From contig NZ_SMOD01000044.1 of assembly GCF_004353905.1 (NCBI RefSeq), positions 1-64,000 of the forward strand: a stretch of 64,000 bases of DNA, read 5' to 3'. Position 1 is the first letter of the stretch. The number at the start of each line of letters is the position of its first letter. The notes beneath the pieces are model-generated. The model saw only the letters and a list, made by a program, of their open reading frames with translations. It was not told the origin of the DNA and searched no databases. The position numbers and the translations under genes are program-made. Of this stretch, positions 44,664 to 53,189 are shown in pieces. The stretch is from Paraburkholderia guartelaensis. GTDB lineage: Bacteria > Pseudomonadota > Gammaproteobacteria > Burkholderiales > Burkholderiaceae.

Positions 44664-45035
44664 TCAAAGAGTAAAGTACGCTCGCAGGGCTCGCCGAAAG
44701 CCGCGGAGTCGCGTTATGCTCGCCTCGTGGTGGGTGCGGGGAAGACCAGTTTCATGGAAAAGCCGGAATGCGCGCTTGCCATCGTCGCGCGCGGTTCTCA
44801 GCACCGCGTCGGGGACGCCCGCTTCCCGGTCTTCCGGCAAATAGAAGATGGAGAAGTGCTGGCCAACGATTTCGTGGGCGCTGTATCCCTTGATCGCTGT
44901 ATCCCTTGATGCGTGCGCGCCAAGATTCCAGCTTGCGACGACGCCCGCTTCTGTCAGACGAAAGTTGCCATACTCGCATACGCGCAACACCAGCGTTTTC
45001 TCCCAACCGGTCCCCTGTTCCGCAGACTGGGACAA
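44664..45035 (-). pseudogene. Truncated PAS-domain sensor
   Basis: The reading covers the N-terminal part of a PAS sensor: GNFRLTEAGVVASWNLGAHA, then AIKGYSAHEIVGQHFSIFYL and PEDREAGVPDAVLRTAR, matching the first PAS domain of many Burkholderiaceae hybrid kinases. A 16-bp tandem duplication (44879-44910) adds residues before IKGY. After DDGK the usual Phe-Glu-Gly-Trp region is lost to a frameshift and the protein ends in unrelated sequence. No kinase domain follows. Confidence 0.65.
44879..44910. repeat. 16-bp tandem duplication
   Basis: The unit CGCTGTATCCCTTGAT occurs at 44879-44894 and again at 44895-44910. It lies inside the PAS remnant and changes its register, so it is one of the inactivating lesions. 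Confidence 0.95.
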
Positions 45036-45196
45036 TGCAATTCTCCGTTTTCACGGCGACTACGATGTGGGCAAGAAGCGCTCCCAAGACCACACTCAAT
45101 TCCGCACACCCTTTTCATTCCGCACGTCAGGACGAAGGCACGGCATGACATTTGCGCGGCCGCTTTTCGTCACTCGAGAAGCTACCGGAGCGAGCC

Positions 45197-45424
45197 ATGC
45201 AATTCATTTTCCAGTCTTGCCTGATCAGCCTGAGCGCAAGCATCGATGACGGGAGAATTGTGGCGAATGCGAGAATCTTCGTCCCCGCGTCAGACGGTTC
45301 ATTCGACGATGATGTATACGACCTGCGCCTGGATGATAATTTCATCGACGAGAACGAAGCTCTGAATTTTGCTCGCGAACGGGCAACGGACTGGGTCGAA
45401 GAGCACTGCGTCGACGAAATTTAG
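45197..45424 (+). CDS. Small acidic hypothetical protein
   Basis: The 75-residue product begins MQFIFQSCLISLSASIDDGR, has VANARIFVPASDGSFDDDVY, and ends with a helix NEALNFARERATDWVEEHC. Strand-rich start, acidic loop and final helix recall a Burkholderiaceae family of small proteins of unknown function. ATG 45197 follows GGAG at about 8 bases. Both sides are flanked by decayed or empty sequence. Confidence 0.65.
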   Translation: MQFIFQSCLISLSASIDDGRIVANARIFVPASDGSFDDDVYDLRLDDNFIDENEALNFARERATDWVEEHCVDEI

Positions 45425-46477
45425 TTCCCCCCGCCGCGGAGCAAAGCTACTTGCGCTCACGTATGTGTTGGGCCCGGGAACGTACACCGGTCCACGGCGA
45501 GCGCGGACCTCGCGACTACCCCATCAGTGGTACCGGTGCACAGAGTCGTGGTCCATCTGCGGTCGCCCTCTACGCGCACCGCGACTGTCGCAGAACAAGA
45601 CGGCGCGCGAGTTCGCCCCAACTGCGCGCGGTTTACTTAGTCAGCCTGACAAACAGTCGGCAACGAGATGCGCTACCGGCGGTGGCAACCGTTCAACCGC
45701 GCGCCCCTCCTTCAGAAACTTCAATCATTGATTTCCTGGCGACCGCGTTTTTCGCCCACGCGGAGTTCGACCTCCGTTTCAGGTCCTTAAACAGGTTTCA
45801 GATCGAGACCCGGCGCAACCCGGCGCGAAAAAGACGGCCCGGCTACTTCCTGGCAATCCTATATTGGCAGATCAGCCGGCCTTCCCGTAAGCAGTGTTCT
45901 GTGAGCGGACAGCCGGTCGCCTCGGGAAAGTACGCCGACTGCTCGATGTACGCATGGCGTTTCGCGTACTGCCCTGGCTACGGGGCAGCTGTAATTGCAG
46001 ACCATGATTGCGTCGCCCTCCTTCGAGTCGAACCGGAGTGCTGCATTCGGGCGCGTAGATGACTTGAGAAATGGCTATACACGCGAGCGGACAAACGATG
46101 TGTTCGGATTCTTCGCTAGGCAAGTGGCTTGCAAGCGTACCCGCAGCATAAAAAACGCTCGGCCTGAAGCATCTCTTTATCAGCTCCCGAAAACGAGTAC
46201 GAATGAGACGTGTACCCGTAACGACGTGCTGCGTCCCGGTCCGGCTGGGTCGCATTGACCGGTCCTGTGCGTCGCGTATTCGTTCGCACCGCCGGCGTCA
46301 CACGCGACGAAAATGCGCGCGATCAATTCCCGCTCCCCTCGACTCAGTCTTGTTCTCGGGCGCGGGATGCGCGTTCGCACCCTTCAGATGCGGCACCCAG
46401 GTGACGTCAAGACCCTTTATGAAGCGGTTACATGAAAATCAGTTTGGACAGCCTCGGATCGCGGCGCCTCCCCTTGT
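45425..46477. other. About 1 kb with no recognised gene
   Basis: Frames are open on both strands but have Arg/Pro/Ser-rich, shadow-like translations and no ribosome sites. No repeat, terminator or RNA gene was recognised. It may be decayed coding DNA. Confidence 0.35.
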
Positions 46478-47389
46478 TCATCCGGTCACGAGCGGCCGCG
46501 GCTCCGGGTCGCCGTTGGGAGTATCGAGGCACTCATACTCCGCGATCAACTGCGCGCCGAACAGCATCAGCGTAGCCAGCGCTTCGAGGCTGAAAAGCAC
46601 AACGATCGCAGTTGCCAGTGAGCCATAGACGACGCTTACCTGGGATAGCGTCGCAAAATACCAGACCAGTGCGCGCCGCGTGATTTCCCATAGCACCCCG
46701 GCCGCGATAGCGCCGACGAGCGCGTGACGCAAGGTCGTCCGCCCGGCCGGTACAACCAGGTAAATCGCGGTCAACACGAGAATTTCACCTGCAAAACCGC
46801 ATAAATACAGTACGACACGAGTCGGCACCGTCAACGACAACGAATGGCCAAATAGTACGACGCTGTCGCTCGCCACCGCGTGCAGGCCACTGGACACAAT
46901 CGTCACCACCAGCACGCCGATACCGAGAGACAGGCTGAACAGATAAGGCAGGATCGCCGACAGCAGAAAGTGCCTGCGCCGGATCACGACCCGATGCACG
47001 AAGATGATTGACAGCGCATTCTCAAGCACCGTAAATGCGAGCGAACTGAAAAAAATCATCGTGACGACGAGAAACCAGCCAATCACAGCGCGATGCGCCA
47101 GAAAATTCGCCAGCTCGCCCACGATCGCTTCGGATTGTCCGGGAATCAGCCATCTGAGCAGATGCGCGAGCGTATCGAGCAGCAACTGCTCGCCGACAAC
47201 CTGGCTGAACGCAATAGCGACAAGGATCAGGAGCGGCACAATCGACAGTAACGCGTAGTACGCGATCGCACCGGCGAGCAGAAAGCCCTGGTTGCTGCGA
47301 AATGCTTTGCAAGCCAGAATCAGGAACCGGACCGGGTGTGCCGAAACGAAGCGAAACGCGCGCCCACGCGGATTGTGGGAGTTGCTCAA
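46478..47389 (-). CDS. YihY/BrkB-family membrane protein
   Basis: The 303-residue protein has six TM helices and the family signature near the N-terminus, LLAGAIAYYALLSIVPLLIL. The central PYLFSLSLGIGVLVVTIVSS and the C-terminal VSVVYGSLATAIVVLFSLEA follow, the latter being the conserved YG-x-x-A/G helix. Once called RNase BN, these are inner-membrane proteins without proven transport or nuclease activity. The start is an unusual TTG (47387-47389), which overlaps the stop of the preceding 66-residue gene (TTGA). The GAGGG 9 bases upstream is its likely ribosome site. Confidence 0.93.
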   Translation of the reverse strand: MSNSHNPRGRAFRFVSAHPVRFLILACKAFRSNQGFLLAGAIAYYALLSIVPLLILVAIAFSQVVGEQLLLDTLAHLLRWLIPGQSEAIVGELANFLAHRAVIGWFLVVTMIFFSSLAFTVLENALSIIFVHRVVIRRRHFLLSAILPYLFSLSLGIGVLVVTIVSSGLHAVASDSVVLFGHSLSLTVPTRVVLYLCGFAGEILVLTAIYLVVPAGRTTLRHALVGAIAAGVLWEITRRALVWYFATLSQVSVVYGSLATAIVVLFSLEALATLMLFGAQLIAEYECLDTPNGDPEPRPLVTG

Positions 47390-47586
47390 GTGGCACCCTC
47401 GTCTTTGCGCACGCGCGGCCAGCGCCCGTGGCGGACCGCCTGACGGCGTGCACCCGTGATGACTGGCATGAGAGCAAAGGACGGACCCGATTCCCGAACC
47501 AGCACCCAGGCGTCGAGAGAGAAGTGACGATTGTCACGCGTGTCGGTAATCTCTTCCCAAACAGGCGCCTGCGGCGCTTTGGGCAC
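47386..47586 (-). CDS. Small hypothetical protein coupled to the YihY gene
   Basis: GTG 47584-47586 opens a 66-residue frame, VPKAPQAPVWEEITDTRDNR then DAWVLVRESGPSFALMPVIT, with a basic tail. The composition is protein-like. Its TGA overlaps the TTG start of the YihY gene by three bases, which suggests translational coupling in a two-gene operon. I do not recognise the family. Confidence 0.5.
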   Translation of the reverse strand: MPKAPQAPVWEEITDTRDNRHFSLDAWVLVRESGPSFALMPVITGARRQAVRHGRWPRVRKDEGAT

Positions 47587-47690
47587 ACGCTATGCGGGAC
47601 ACAGGATCTTCGTCCATAGCGGGGGCGCCCGTGTTTCCGAAGCATTCGTGTTTTCACGCGGATCGCCGAACTCGGGGTGGCGGGATCTAC

Positions 47691-48119
47691 GTGCCCCGGC
47701 TTTGCGTCGCCATCGCCGTCACGCTCCTAAGTCTTTTCACGCACGCGGAAGCGGCCCCGCGCAATGAGCAATTCGATTGCGAATCCACTCCACATGAATT
47801 CGTGTCGTCGCTGATCCGCGACAGATGGATCAATGCGCAGCCGAATCGCGTCGAAGCCAACTCCGTGAACGCTTTTCGCCCGGTCGATCACTCGCACCCG
47901 AGCGCGTTCGGATTTTCGATTTATGTGGTCCTGGGATACGCGCCTGACGATCCCTTATTCGAGCGCGGCGCTGGCGCGAAGGTTGTGTCGCCGTTGTACG
48001 GGGTGGTCGTCAAGGGTCCCGTCGAATCGGTGCGCACGCGCGTTCGCGAAGCCAATAGCGACGCAACAGTGCGTTCAGTCGTTCCACTGCTGCTTACCGC
48101 CATTGTTTGCGGCGGATGA
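47691..48119 (+). CDS. Exported conserved hypothetical protein
   Basis: From GTG 47691 the product has 142 residues. The signal peptide VPRLCVAIAVTLLSLFTHAEA is followed by the mature start APRNEQFDCESTPHEFVSSL. The segments RVEANSVNAFRP and FGFSIYVVLGYAPDDPLF and the ending RSVVPLLLTAIVC follow a family that I recall as widespread in Burkholderiaceae. Two Cys could form a disulfide in the periplasm. A longer frame from 47592 is rejected because the signal peptide would then be internal. Function unknown. Confidence 0.75.
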   Translation: MPRLCVAIAVTLLSLFTHAEAAPRNEQFDCESTPHEFVSSLIRDRWINAQPNRVEANSVNAFRPVDHSHPSAFGFSIYVVLGYAPDDPLFERGAGAKVVSPLYGVVVKGPVESVRTRVREANSDATVRSVVPLLLTAIVCGG

Positions 48120-48606
48120 AGCGGGGGCCTCCTGCGCTGAAGTCGGCGACCATCGCTGCCCAGACTGCAACGGCGAACCAGCGCAGGTGCCTCCCACCGG
48201 CGATCGCGAAGCCTTTCGGGCTTGCCGCTCGCAGCGCGCATGGTGACGACTCGGCGGACCACCTTGACGCCATCCTGATGGAGTCGAAACGGAAACGACG
48301 CGAAAAGAGAGCGGCGGACAGGTGGCAGCCCGCACGCCGGCGGCAATGACCTCGATTTAATAGACGAAAGTCACAGCGAGGGCCTCGAAAAGGTCGTGGC
48401 CGACGCGCCCGACGAGACCGCGCAACTCGATGTTGTTCAAATGCAGCACGCGAGAGGAAGGACGTCGACCAGAGCGGCAAGCGCAAGCGCTCGCTTTGAG
48501 CGCAAACTAGTGTGAACTCAAACCAATGCGGCGGGCTCGATGCGTGCTGTCAGGAACAGGCGGTGCGGACGGCCACATGTTGGAAAGCTCTATACAGAGG
48601 AAGACC
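48120..48606. other. Stretch with no recognised gene
   Basis: An 80-residue plus-strand basic frame (48107-48349) overlaps the end of the preceding gene, but it has no start signal and an Arg/Lys-dominated composition. I do not call it. The GAGGAAG just before 48607 is the ribosome site of the next gene. Confidence 0.35.
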
Positions 48607-48987
48607 ATGACGACAATGCATCGAACGGTTCTGGTCGCGCTGAGCGCGGTATCGCTGGTGCTCGTACCAAACCTCACCAGCGCCCAGGCGCAGCCGGGCG
48701 CCAGCGTCCCGCAGGCAGGGCATCAAGCCGACACGCAAATCGGCGCGCAAAATGGGACGCAGAACGGCGCCGAGTCCACCAGGGCGCAGAGCAAGCAGAC
48801 ACGTAAAGAAGCGCGCAAGCAGGCGCGTGCGCAACGGAACGCGGAGCTAAAACAGCTCGAAAAGAATGGCTACAATCCGGCAACGAGCAACGACGCCAAC
48901 TATCCCCAGGACATCCAGAACGCCGAAAGGAAAGCGGGGAACGCGGGCACCGGATCAGCTCATCCGGCGCCCGCGCAGGGGCAATGA
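48607..48987 (+). CDS. DUF4148 domain exported protein
   Basis: The 126-residue product has a signal peptide (LVALSAVSLVLVPNLTSAQA), then a Gln/Gly-rich linker, a basic helix (RKEARKQARAQRNAELKQLE) and the DUF4148 ending KNGYNPATSNDANYPQDIQN followed by AERKAG. This domain is almost restricted to Burkholderiales and is of unknown function. Members are small periplasmic proteins and often multicopy. ATG 48607 follows GAGGAAG at 5 bases. It stands alone. Confidence 0.85.
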   Translation: MTTMHRTVLVALSAVSLVLVPNLTSAQAQPGASVPQAGHQADTQIGAQNGTQNGAESTRAQSKQTRKEARKQARAQRNAELKQLEKNGYNPATSNDANYPQDIQNAERKAGNAGTGSAHPAPAQGQ

Positions 48988-49218
48988 GCGATCGGCCGGC
49001 GCTCGCGAGCGCCGGCGTCAAGTCATTACCGCGTCGGTCTGCGCGGCCGGTTTGCTACCGCGACACCCTTGTAGCCGCGCTCCGCGACGGCGACTTCCGG
49101 CGTGGCGGAGCGCGGGAGTAGCCTGCTCCAGCTCACCCAGCGTGGGCCGATCGTATGGATTGCCAGGCATCGAGCGCATACCCACAACCGAACTGATGAT
49201 GGAGCGAGCAATGATTCG

Positions 49219-49371
49219 TTAAACGATTCTTCCCGGGAATTCGTCGAGCCCCTGCTGAGCAAACATCGTGGCACGGGGTGCTGTGAGCTGTTCCGCAAGA
49301 TACCCCAAATCGAATTTGAGTCTCGCGGCCTCGTTCCGTAGCTTGCGCACTTGCTCCTCGAAGTTGCTCAC
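49219..49371 (-). CDS. Short coiled-coil hypothetical protein
   Basis: A 50-residue frame from GTG 49369-49371 reads VSNFEEQVRKLRNEAARLKF then DLGYLAEQLTAP, a clear amphipathic coiled coil. A GAGGAGG lies about 18 bases upstream, somewhat far for a ribosome site, so the start may be upstream at a non-standard codon. It may be the end of a decayed longer gene. Confidence 0.4.
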   Translation of the reverse strand: MSNFEEQVRKLRNEAARLKFDLGYLAEQLTAPRATMFAQQGLDEFPGRIV

Positions 49372-49925
49372 CTGCGCCGCGGAGTAGCCTCCTCGCTCGG
49401 TGTCCTGCTCAGCGTTTCTCTCTCACCTGCACCTCCTGTTGCTCGGCTTTCGCCCCCGGTTAGCGATCTACAACAGTCCTTGAGCCTGCCGCGTCCGCTA
49501 TACAGCGGCCATTCAACGCCGCGTTCGACTGCGAAGCGGTGCAGAGGAACGCGCGGAACGTCATTGCTCCAGAAATCGACTCACAATTCACCTATAAAGA
49601 GATGAGTGGGGCGGCTTCTGGCAAAGCCAAGAGTTGCGCCGACGCCTAACGCATGGCGTGTGCCACGCCGCAAGTCGGCGCGCTGATCTTGTTCCGAGAG
49701 CGCTTGCTGGCATCGTGAAAAATAAGCGACGTTACAGCACCCTAAAGTCTCAGGCGCGGACGACGCGCACCGTCCGAGGTTGGCTGCGCTTCGAATCCAG
49801 GAGGTTCGCGCAAGCTGTGCGCCAGCGTTCGCCTGATGCGTTCATTCATAAGCGCCGCGTGCGGCGATGCATGACTGTTGGCAGGCGGGCGTCGCGCAGC
49901 GGCATTTGAAGCTCAGCGTGGGACA
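49372..49925. other. Stretch with no recognised gene
   Basis: I see no credible coding sequence or RNA gene between the short coiled-coil frame and the Dps stop codon. Basic, Arg-rich frames here look like shadows. Confidence 0.35.
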
Positions 49926-50450
49926 TTAGCGAGCGTGACGCGTCGTTTCGAAAAGGAACCATACACGCTCTTCCGTCTGGTCGATCCAGTTTTCGATAAG
50001 GCTCGCCGTCGCCACGTCTTCCTTTTCGTCACAAAGCTGATGAAGCTCGCGCATGAATTTCACAAGCGCCTCATTGTCGTGACGCAATTCGTCGAGCATG
50101 TCCTCCGGCGCAACAAACGCAGCGTCGTTGTCGGAAAGGCGCTTGAGCGAAGCAATCTGTCCCACCGAGCGCAAAGTCGTACCGCCTAGCTTGCGCGCCC
50201 GCTCGGCAACGGGATCGACCATCGCAAAGACGAGCGCCGCTTGGTCGTCGAGCAGCAGATGATAGTCGCGGAAGTGCGGTCCGCTCACGTGCCAGTGAAA
50301 ATTCTTGGTCTTGACGAACAGCACTAAGACGTCAGCCAGAAGATTCGTGAGCCCGGCGCAGACCGCATTGCGAGCTTCCGCTCCAAGGTCAGTTGGCGTG
50401 GTCAGATTGCGTGCGCTCGCGTCGTGAGTTTTCGGGTCCCGGTTCGTCAT
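49926..50450 (-). CDS. dps: Dps-family ferritin-like DNA-protecting protein
   Basis: The 174-residue product is of normal Dps length. It has the inter-subunit ferroxidase site in VKTKNFHWHVSGPHFRDYHL, with the next helix LLDDQAALVFAMVDPVAERA, and the usual late region NWIDQTEERVWFLFETTRH. Twelve subunits form a shell that oxidises iron with hydrogen peroxide and binds DNA. The N-terminal about 20 residues are polar, as in DNA-binding Dps. ATG 50448-50450 is chosen from homology; a longer reading has no support. The YqjK-like gene ends 110 bp upstream on the same strand. Confidence 0.95.
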   Translation of the reverse strand: MTNRDPKTHDASARNLTTPTDLGAEARNAVCAGLTNLLADVLVLFVKTKNFHWHVSGPHFRDYHLLLDDQAALVFAMVDPVAERARKLGGTTLRSVGQIASLKRLSDNDAAFVAPEDMLDELRHDNEALVKFMRELHQLCDEKEDVATASLIENWIDQTEERVWFLFETTRHAR

Positions 50451-50559
50451 GGTGGTGTCTCCTTCTTCGTTCAGGTAAGCCCGCCGTTCCGCATGGTTTG
50501 TTCCTGGTGCAGTCAGCGTCCGGCACGACCGAAATCGCGTTCGCACGCCTTGCCCCCCA

Positions 50560-50871
50560 TCAACGTGCGAAAAGGATCCGGACGTTGCGTGCAATCCAGC
50601 CAGTCAAACCGGTGCGCAGCACGACCGGCACGACGCGTCTTGGGCCGAGCAGCAGTGTGCCGAGCAAAAGGGACCCGAGCATGGTGACGTTAGGCGCGGC
50701 GATCAACGCCCGGCCAACGTTCGCCACACTAAGCGAATTCGCGCGGGCGGATGCGCACTCGGCCGACCGCGAGCCAACGTTGGCCACGAGCAACTGCGCG
50801 CGCGTCAGTTCCATATGGCTGAGCAGGACCGCTTCAGATGTGCGGCGACTCAGCCGGGCACGGCGGCTCAT
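50560..50871 (-). CDS. YqjK-like protein of the membrane-stress operon
   Basis: The 103-residue protein is third in a run with YqjD-like and YqjE-like genes and overlaps the latter by 4 bp (ATGA), the same order as E. coli yqjD-yqjE-yqjK. It begins with a basic helix (MSRRARLSRRTSEAV), then HMELTRAQLLVANVGSRS, and has one late hydrophobic segment around VTMLGSLLLGTLLLG. The identity rests mainly on position, since YqjK is poorly conserved. A role at the membrane in stationary phase is inferred. Confidence 0.65.
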   Translation of the reverse strand: MSRRARLSRRTSEAVLLSHMELTRAQLLVANVGSRSAECASARANSLSVANVGRALIAAPNVTMLGSLLLGTLLLGPRRVVPVVLRTGLTGWIARNVRILFAR

Positions 50872-51242
50872 TTGAGCGCCTCCTTGAGCGTTTCAAGATC
50901 CGCTCGCAATTCGCCTTTTAGTACTGTGAATGAACGTACCGGCCGTTGCGCCCGGAACACAAGCAATGCCGTGATCGAAGCGATCAACCAGATCCCCGCT
51001 ATGCTCCATATGACAGTGAGGAAATAGCGCGTATTCCAGGCGGATGCGATCAGTGCGACGCAGAAGAATGAGAGCGTGAATAGCCCGCTGACAGCGAGGG
51101 CCACGAGTGCGAGGAGTTCTCGCGTCACGTAGGTGCGGGCGTCGGACAATTCTAGCGAGAGCAGTTCCCCATAGTCCGTCGTACGGGCAGCGAGGAACCG
51201 CAACACGTTGTGCCAGCGGTCGAGCTTCGCGTGAATTGTCAT
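50868..51242 (-). CDS. YqjE-like (DUF1469, phage-holin-type) membrane protein
   Basis: The 124-residue protein has an N-terminal amphipathic helix (YGELLSLELSDARTYVTREL), two TM helices (LLALVALAVSGLFTLSFFCV; FLTVIWSIAGIWLIASITAL) and a basic cytosolic tail with FTVLKGELRADLETLKEAL. This is the Actinobacterial holin-X/DUF1469 layout of YqjE. ATG 51240-51242. It lies between the DUF883 and YqjK-like genes in one operon. In enterobacteria the set is stationary-phase induced and membrane-located; no enzymatic activity is known. Confidence 0.88.
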   Translation of the reverse strand: MTIHAKLDRWHNVLRFLAARTTDYGELLSLELSDARTYVTRELLALVALAVSGLFTLSFFCVALIASAWNTRYFLTVIWSIAGIWLIASITALLVFRAQRPVRSFTVLKGELRADLETLKEALK

Positions 51243-51295
51243 GGCCCACCTCGCACATGCGGCGTGCTCGCAACAGCCTTCGAGTCTGGCTGCGC

Positions 51296-51559
51296 CTATT
51301 CTCGGCTCGCGGCCCATAACGCTCCGAGCGCGAAGCCGATGCCCGCGGCGAGGCCTAGTGTCGCCAGGGGGTTGTCCGCAATCGCCTCGCGCGTCACGAC
51401 CGCCGCGTCGGTCGCAAGCTGTTGTGACTTGCCGCATAGCGCCTTTGCCTTGCCCGACAACCGCATGCCGGCGTCATCGAGCATGTCCCCGACTGCCTCC
51501 TGCGCGTCGCCTGCGAGTTCGCGGATCGTGCCTTCGGCCTTCGTTGTTCCCATGTTCAT
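51296..51559 (-). CDS. DUF883 (ElaB/YqjD-like) membrane-anchored protein
   Basis: The 87-residue product contains GTIRELAGDAQEAVGDMLDD, a CsbD/DUF883-type helix, and a C-terminal TM helix, NPLATLGLAAGIGFALGALW, with the conserved Pro-Leu and glycine zipper of the family. YqjD and ElaB tether ribosomes to the inner membrane in stationary phase in E. coli; transfer of that role here is inference. ATG 51557-51559 follows GGGAGAG. First gene of the yqjD-E-K-like run. Confidence 0.92.
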   Translation of the reverse strand: MNMGTTKAEGTIRELAGDAQEAVGDMLDDAGMRLSGKAKALCGKSQQLATDAAVVTREAIADNPLATLGLAAGIGFALGALWAASRE

Positions 51560-51672
51560 GTCTCTCTCCCAGTGAGTTTGCCTACCCAACGCGCAAAACC
51601 CGCGCGAACCGGATATCCGGCAAGAGCCCAAGCCGATGCGCAACGGACGTGCCACCACGCGCTGAGACGCAG

Positions 51673-53007
51673 CTAAAAGACCTGCAGTACGAAATGAGCG
51701 CCCAGCGCGGCGCAGGTCATGGCGGTTGCGAGCCAGCACAATGTGCGCGTGAACCAGTGGGCTTTCATCTCACCCACCGCCGCACGGCGGGCGCTCAGGA
51801 GTACGAGCAGGATCAACACCGGGGAAACGGTCATCCCGTTGGTGAGCGCGCTCCAGTAACAGGCCCTGAGCGGATCGACGCCGAATACGCAAAACAGCAA
51901 GGCGATGATGGCGCTCGCCACCATGAGCAACACCAGAATGCCGGCGATCCGGCGGTCCCGGTGCTCGCCCTGCGGCCAGCCGAACGAACTGGCCGCGGCG
52001 TGCGCAGCCGAACCGGCCAGCGGCGGGAGCGCGAGCAATGCGGTGCCAAGGAGCGCGAGGCCGAGCAGCGTCTGCGCATAGCGGCCCGCAACGGGCGCGA
52101 TCGCCTGCGCGGCTTCGCGGGCCGTGACGGGCGGCACGAACGATGGATGGATCGCATGCAACGTCGCAGCCGACGCGCAGAGGATGAGCGCCCCACACAA
52201 GTTGGACATCAAGCTGCGAAGCAGCGTGTCGCGACGCATTTTCTTCAACTGGCTCCCCATGGCTTCCGACGGTGCGCGGCGGCTGCCTTGAGCGCCCTCG
52301 CGCGAACGCTCTTCGACTTCCTGTTCGGCCTGCGAGAACAGCAGATACGGGCTGACTGTGGTGCCGAGCACCGCGAGCAGCATTGCCAGATAAGCTTCCG
52401 ACCAGGCAACGTGTGGCACGAATGCGCGCCAGGCCACGGTGCGCCATGGCACGTCCGCCACCAGCATCACGCCTGCGTAGCAAAACAGCGAAAGGGCAAG
52501 CCATTTGAGGTAGCGCGCATACCGCGCGTAAGGCAGCCACCACTGGAGCGCGAGCGACACGCAGGCAAAAAGGATCGTGAAGAGCGGGACCGATCCCCGG
52601 AATATCAGTTGCGCGGCCTCGCCCATCGCCAGCATGTCAGCCGCCATGTTCACGGTATTGGCGCCGAGAAAACGGAGCACCGCGAGCATAAACAACCAGC
52701 GCGAATAGTGTTCGCGCATGTTTTCCGTCAAGCCTCGGCCCGTGACGGCCGCCACGCGCGCGGCCACCATCTGAAGCGCCACCATCGAAGGCCAGGAAAG
52801 CACGCAGACCCACAGCAGGTCGAAGCCGTACTGGGCGCCAGCGAGCGAGTACGTCAGGATCCCGCCGGGGTCATTGTCCGTCGCAATCGTGCCCAGGCCC
52901 GGACCGATGTCCGCGGCCCATGCGTGCGCCGGGAGTTCGCCACGGCTGCGTCGATGGGTTCGGTTCGCGAGCAAGCGTCGCGGCCGAGAGGGCTCGCCGG
53001 CTTTCAT
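51673..53007 (-). CDS. NRAMP-family transporter with altered metal motifs, copy 2
   Basis: The 444-residue protein has about eleven TM helices. The helix 1 motif reads DPGG (D46-P47-G48-G49 in TDNDPGGILTYSLAG) instead of DPGN, and helix 6 reads SPY in LGTTVSPYLLFSQAEQEVEE instead of MPH. It shares these features with the protein at 34073 but differs in most other positions, so the two are distant members of one divergent branch. The substrate may be a different divalent ion. It lies upstream of the DUF883 operon, with a gap of about 110 bp. Confidence 0.9.
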   Translation of the reverse strand: MKAGEPSRPRRLLANRTHRRSRGELPAHAWAADIGPGLGTIATDNDPGGILTYSLAGAQYGFDLLWVCVLSWPSMVALQMVAARVAAVTGRGLTENMREHYSRWLFMLAVLRFLGANTVNMAADMLAMGEAAQLIFRGSVPLFTILFACVSLALQWWLPYARYARYLKWLALSLFCYAGVMLVADVPWRTVAWRAFVPHVAWSEAYLAMLLAVLGTTVSPYLLFSQAEQEVEERSREGAQGSRRAPSEAMGSQLKKMRRDTLLRSLMSNLCGALILCASAATLHAIHPSFVPPVTAREAAQAIAPVAGRYAQTLLGLALLGTALLALPPLAGSAAHAAASSFGWPQGEHRDRRIAGILVLLMVASAIIALLFCVFGVDPLRACYWSALTNGMTVSPVLILLVLLSARRAAVGEMKAHWFTRTLCWLATAMTCAALGAHFVLQVF

Positions 53008-53189
53008 GACAAGAGGTAAATGGCTCGGTGGGGACGCACTCGCCTGTCGGCGCAGACGGCATTCCCGCGTTGGTTTTGCGCGCTTGCGCTGCGGGCATCA
53101 CGCGGCATCCCGTTTGCTGTGTCGAAACGGCACGCAAGCCGATTTTTTCATCGACGGCATTTTCATGGCATCGAAACCAGGAGATCGCA

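Noticed and set aside
51241..53019. A 592-residue plus-strand frame opposite the second NRAMP and DUF883 genes
   Set aside because: It is His/Arg/Gln-rich without domains and antisense to two well-supported genes with ribosome sites.
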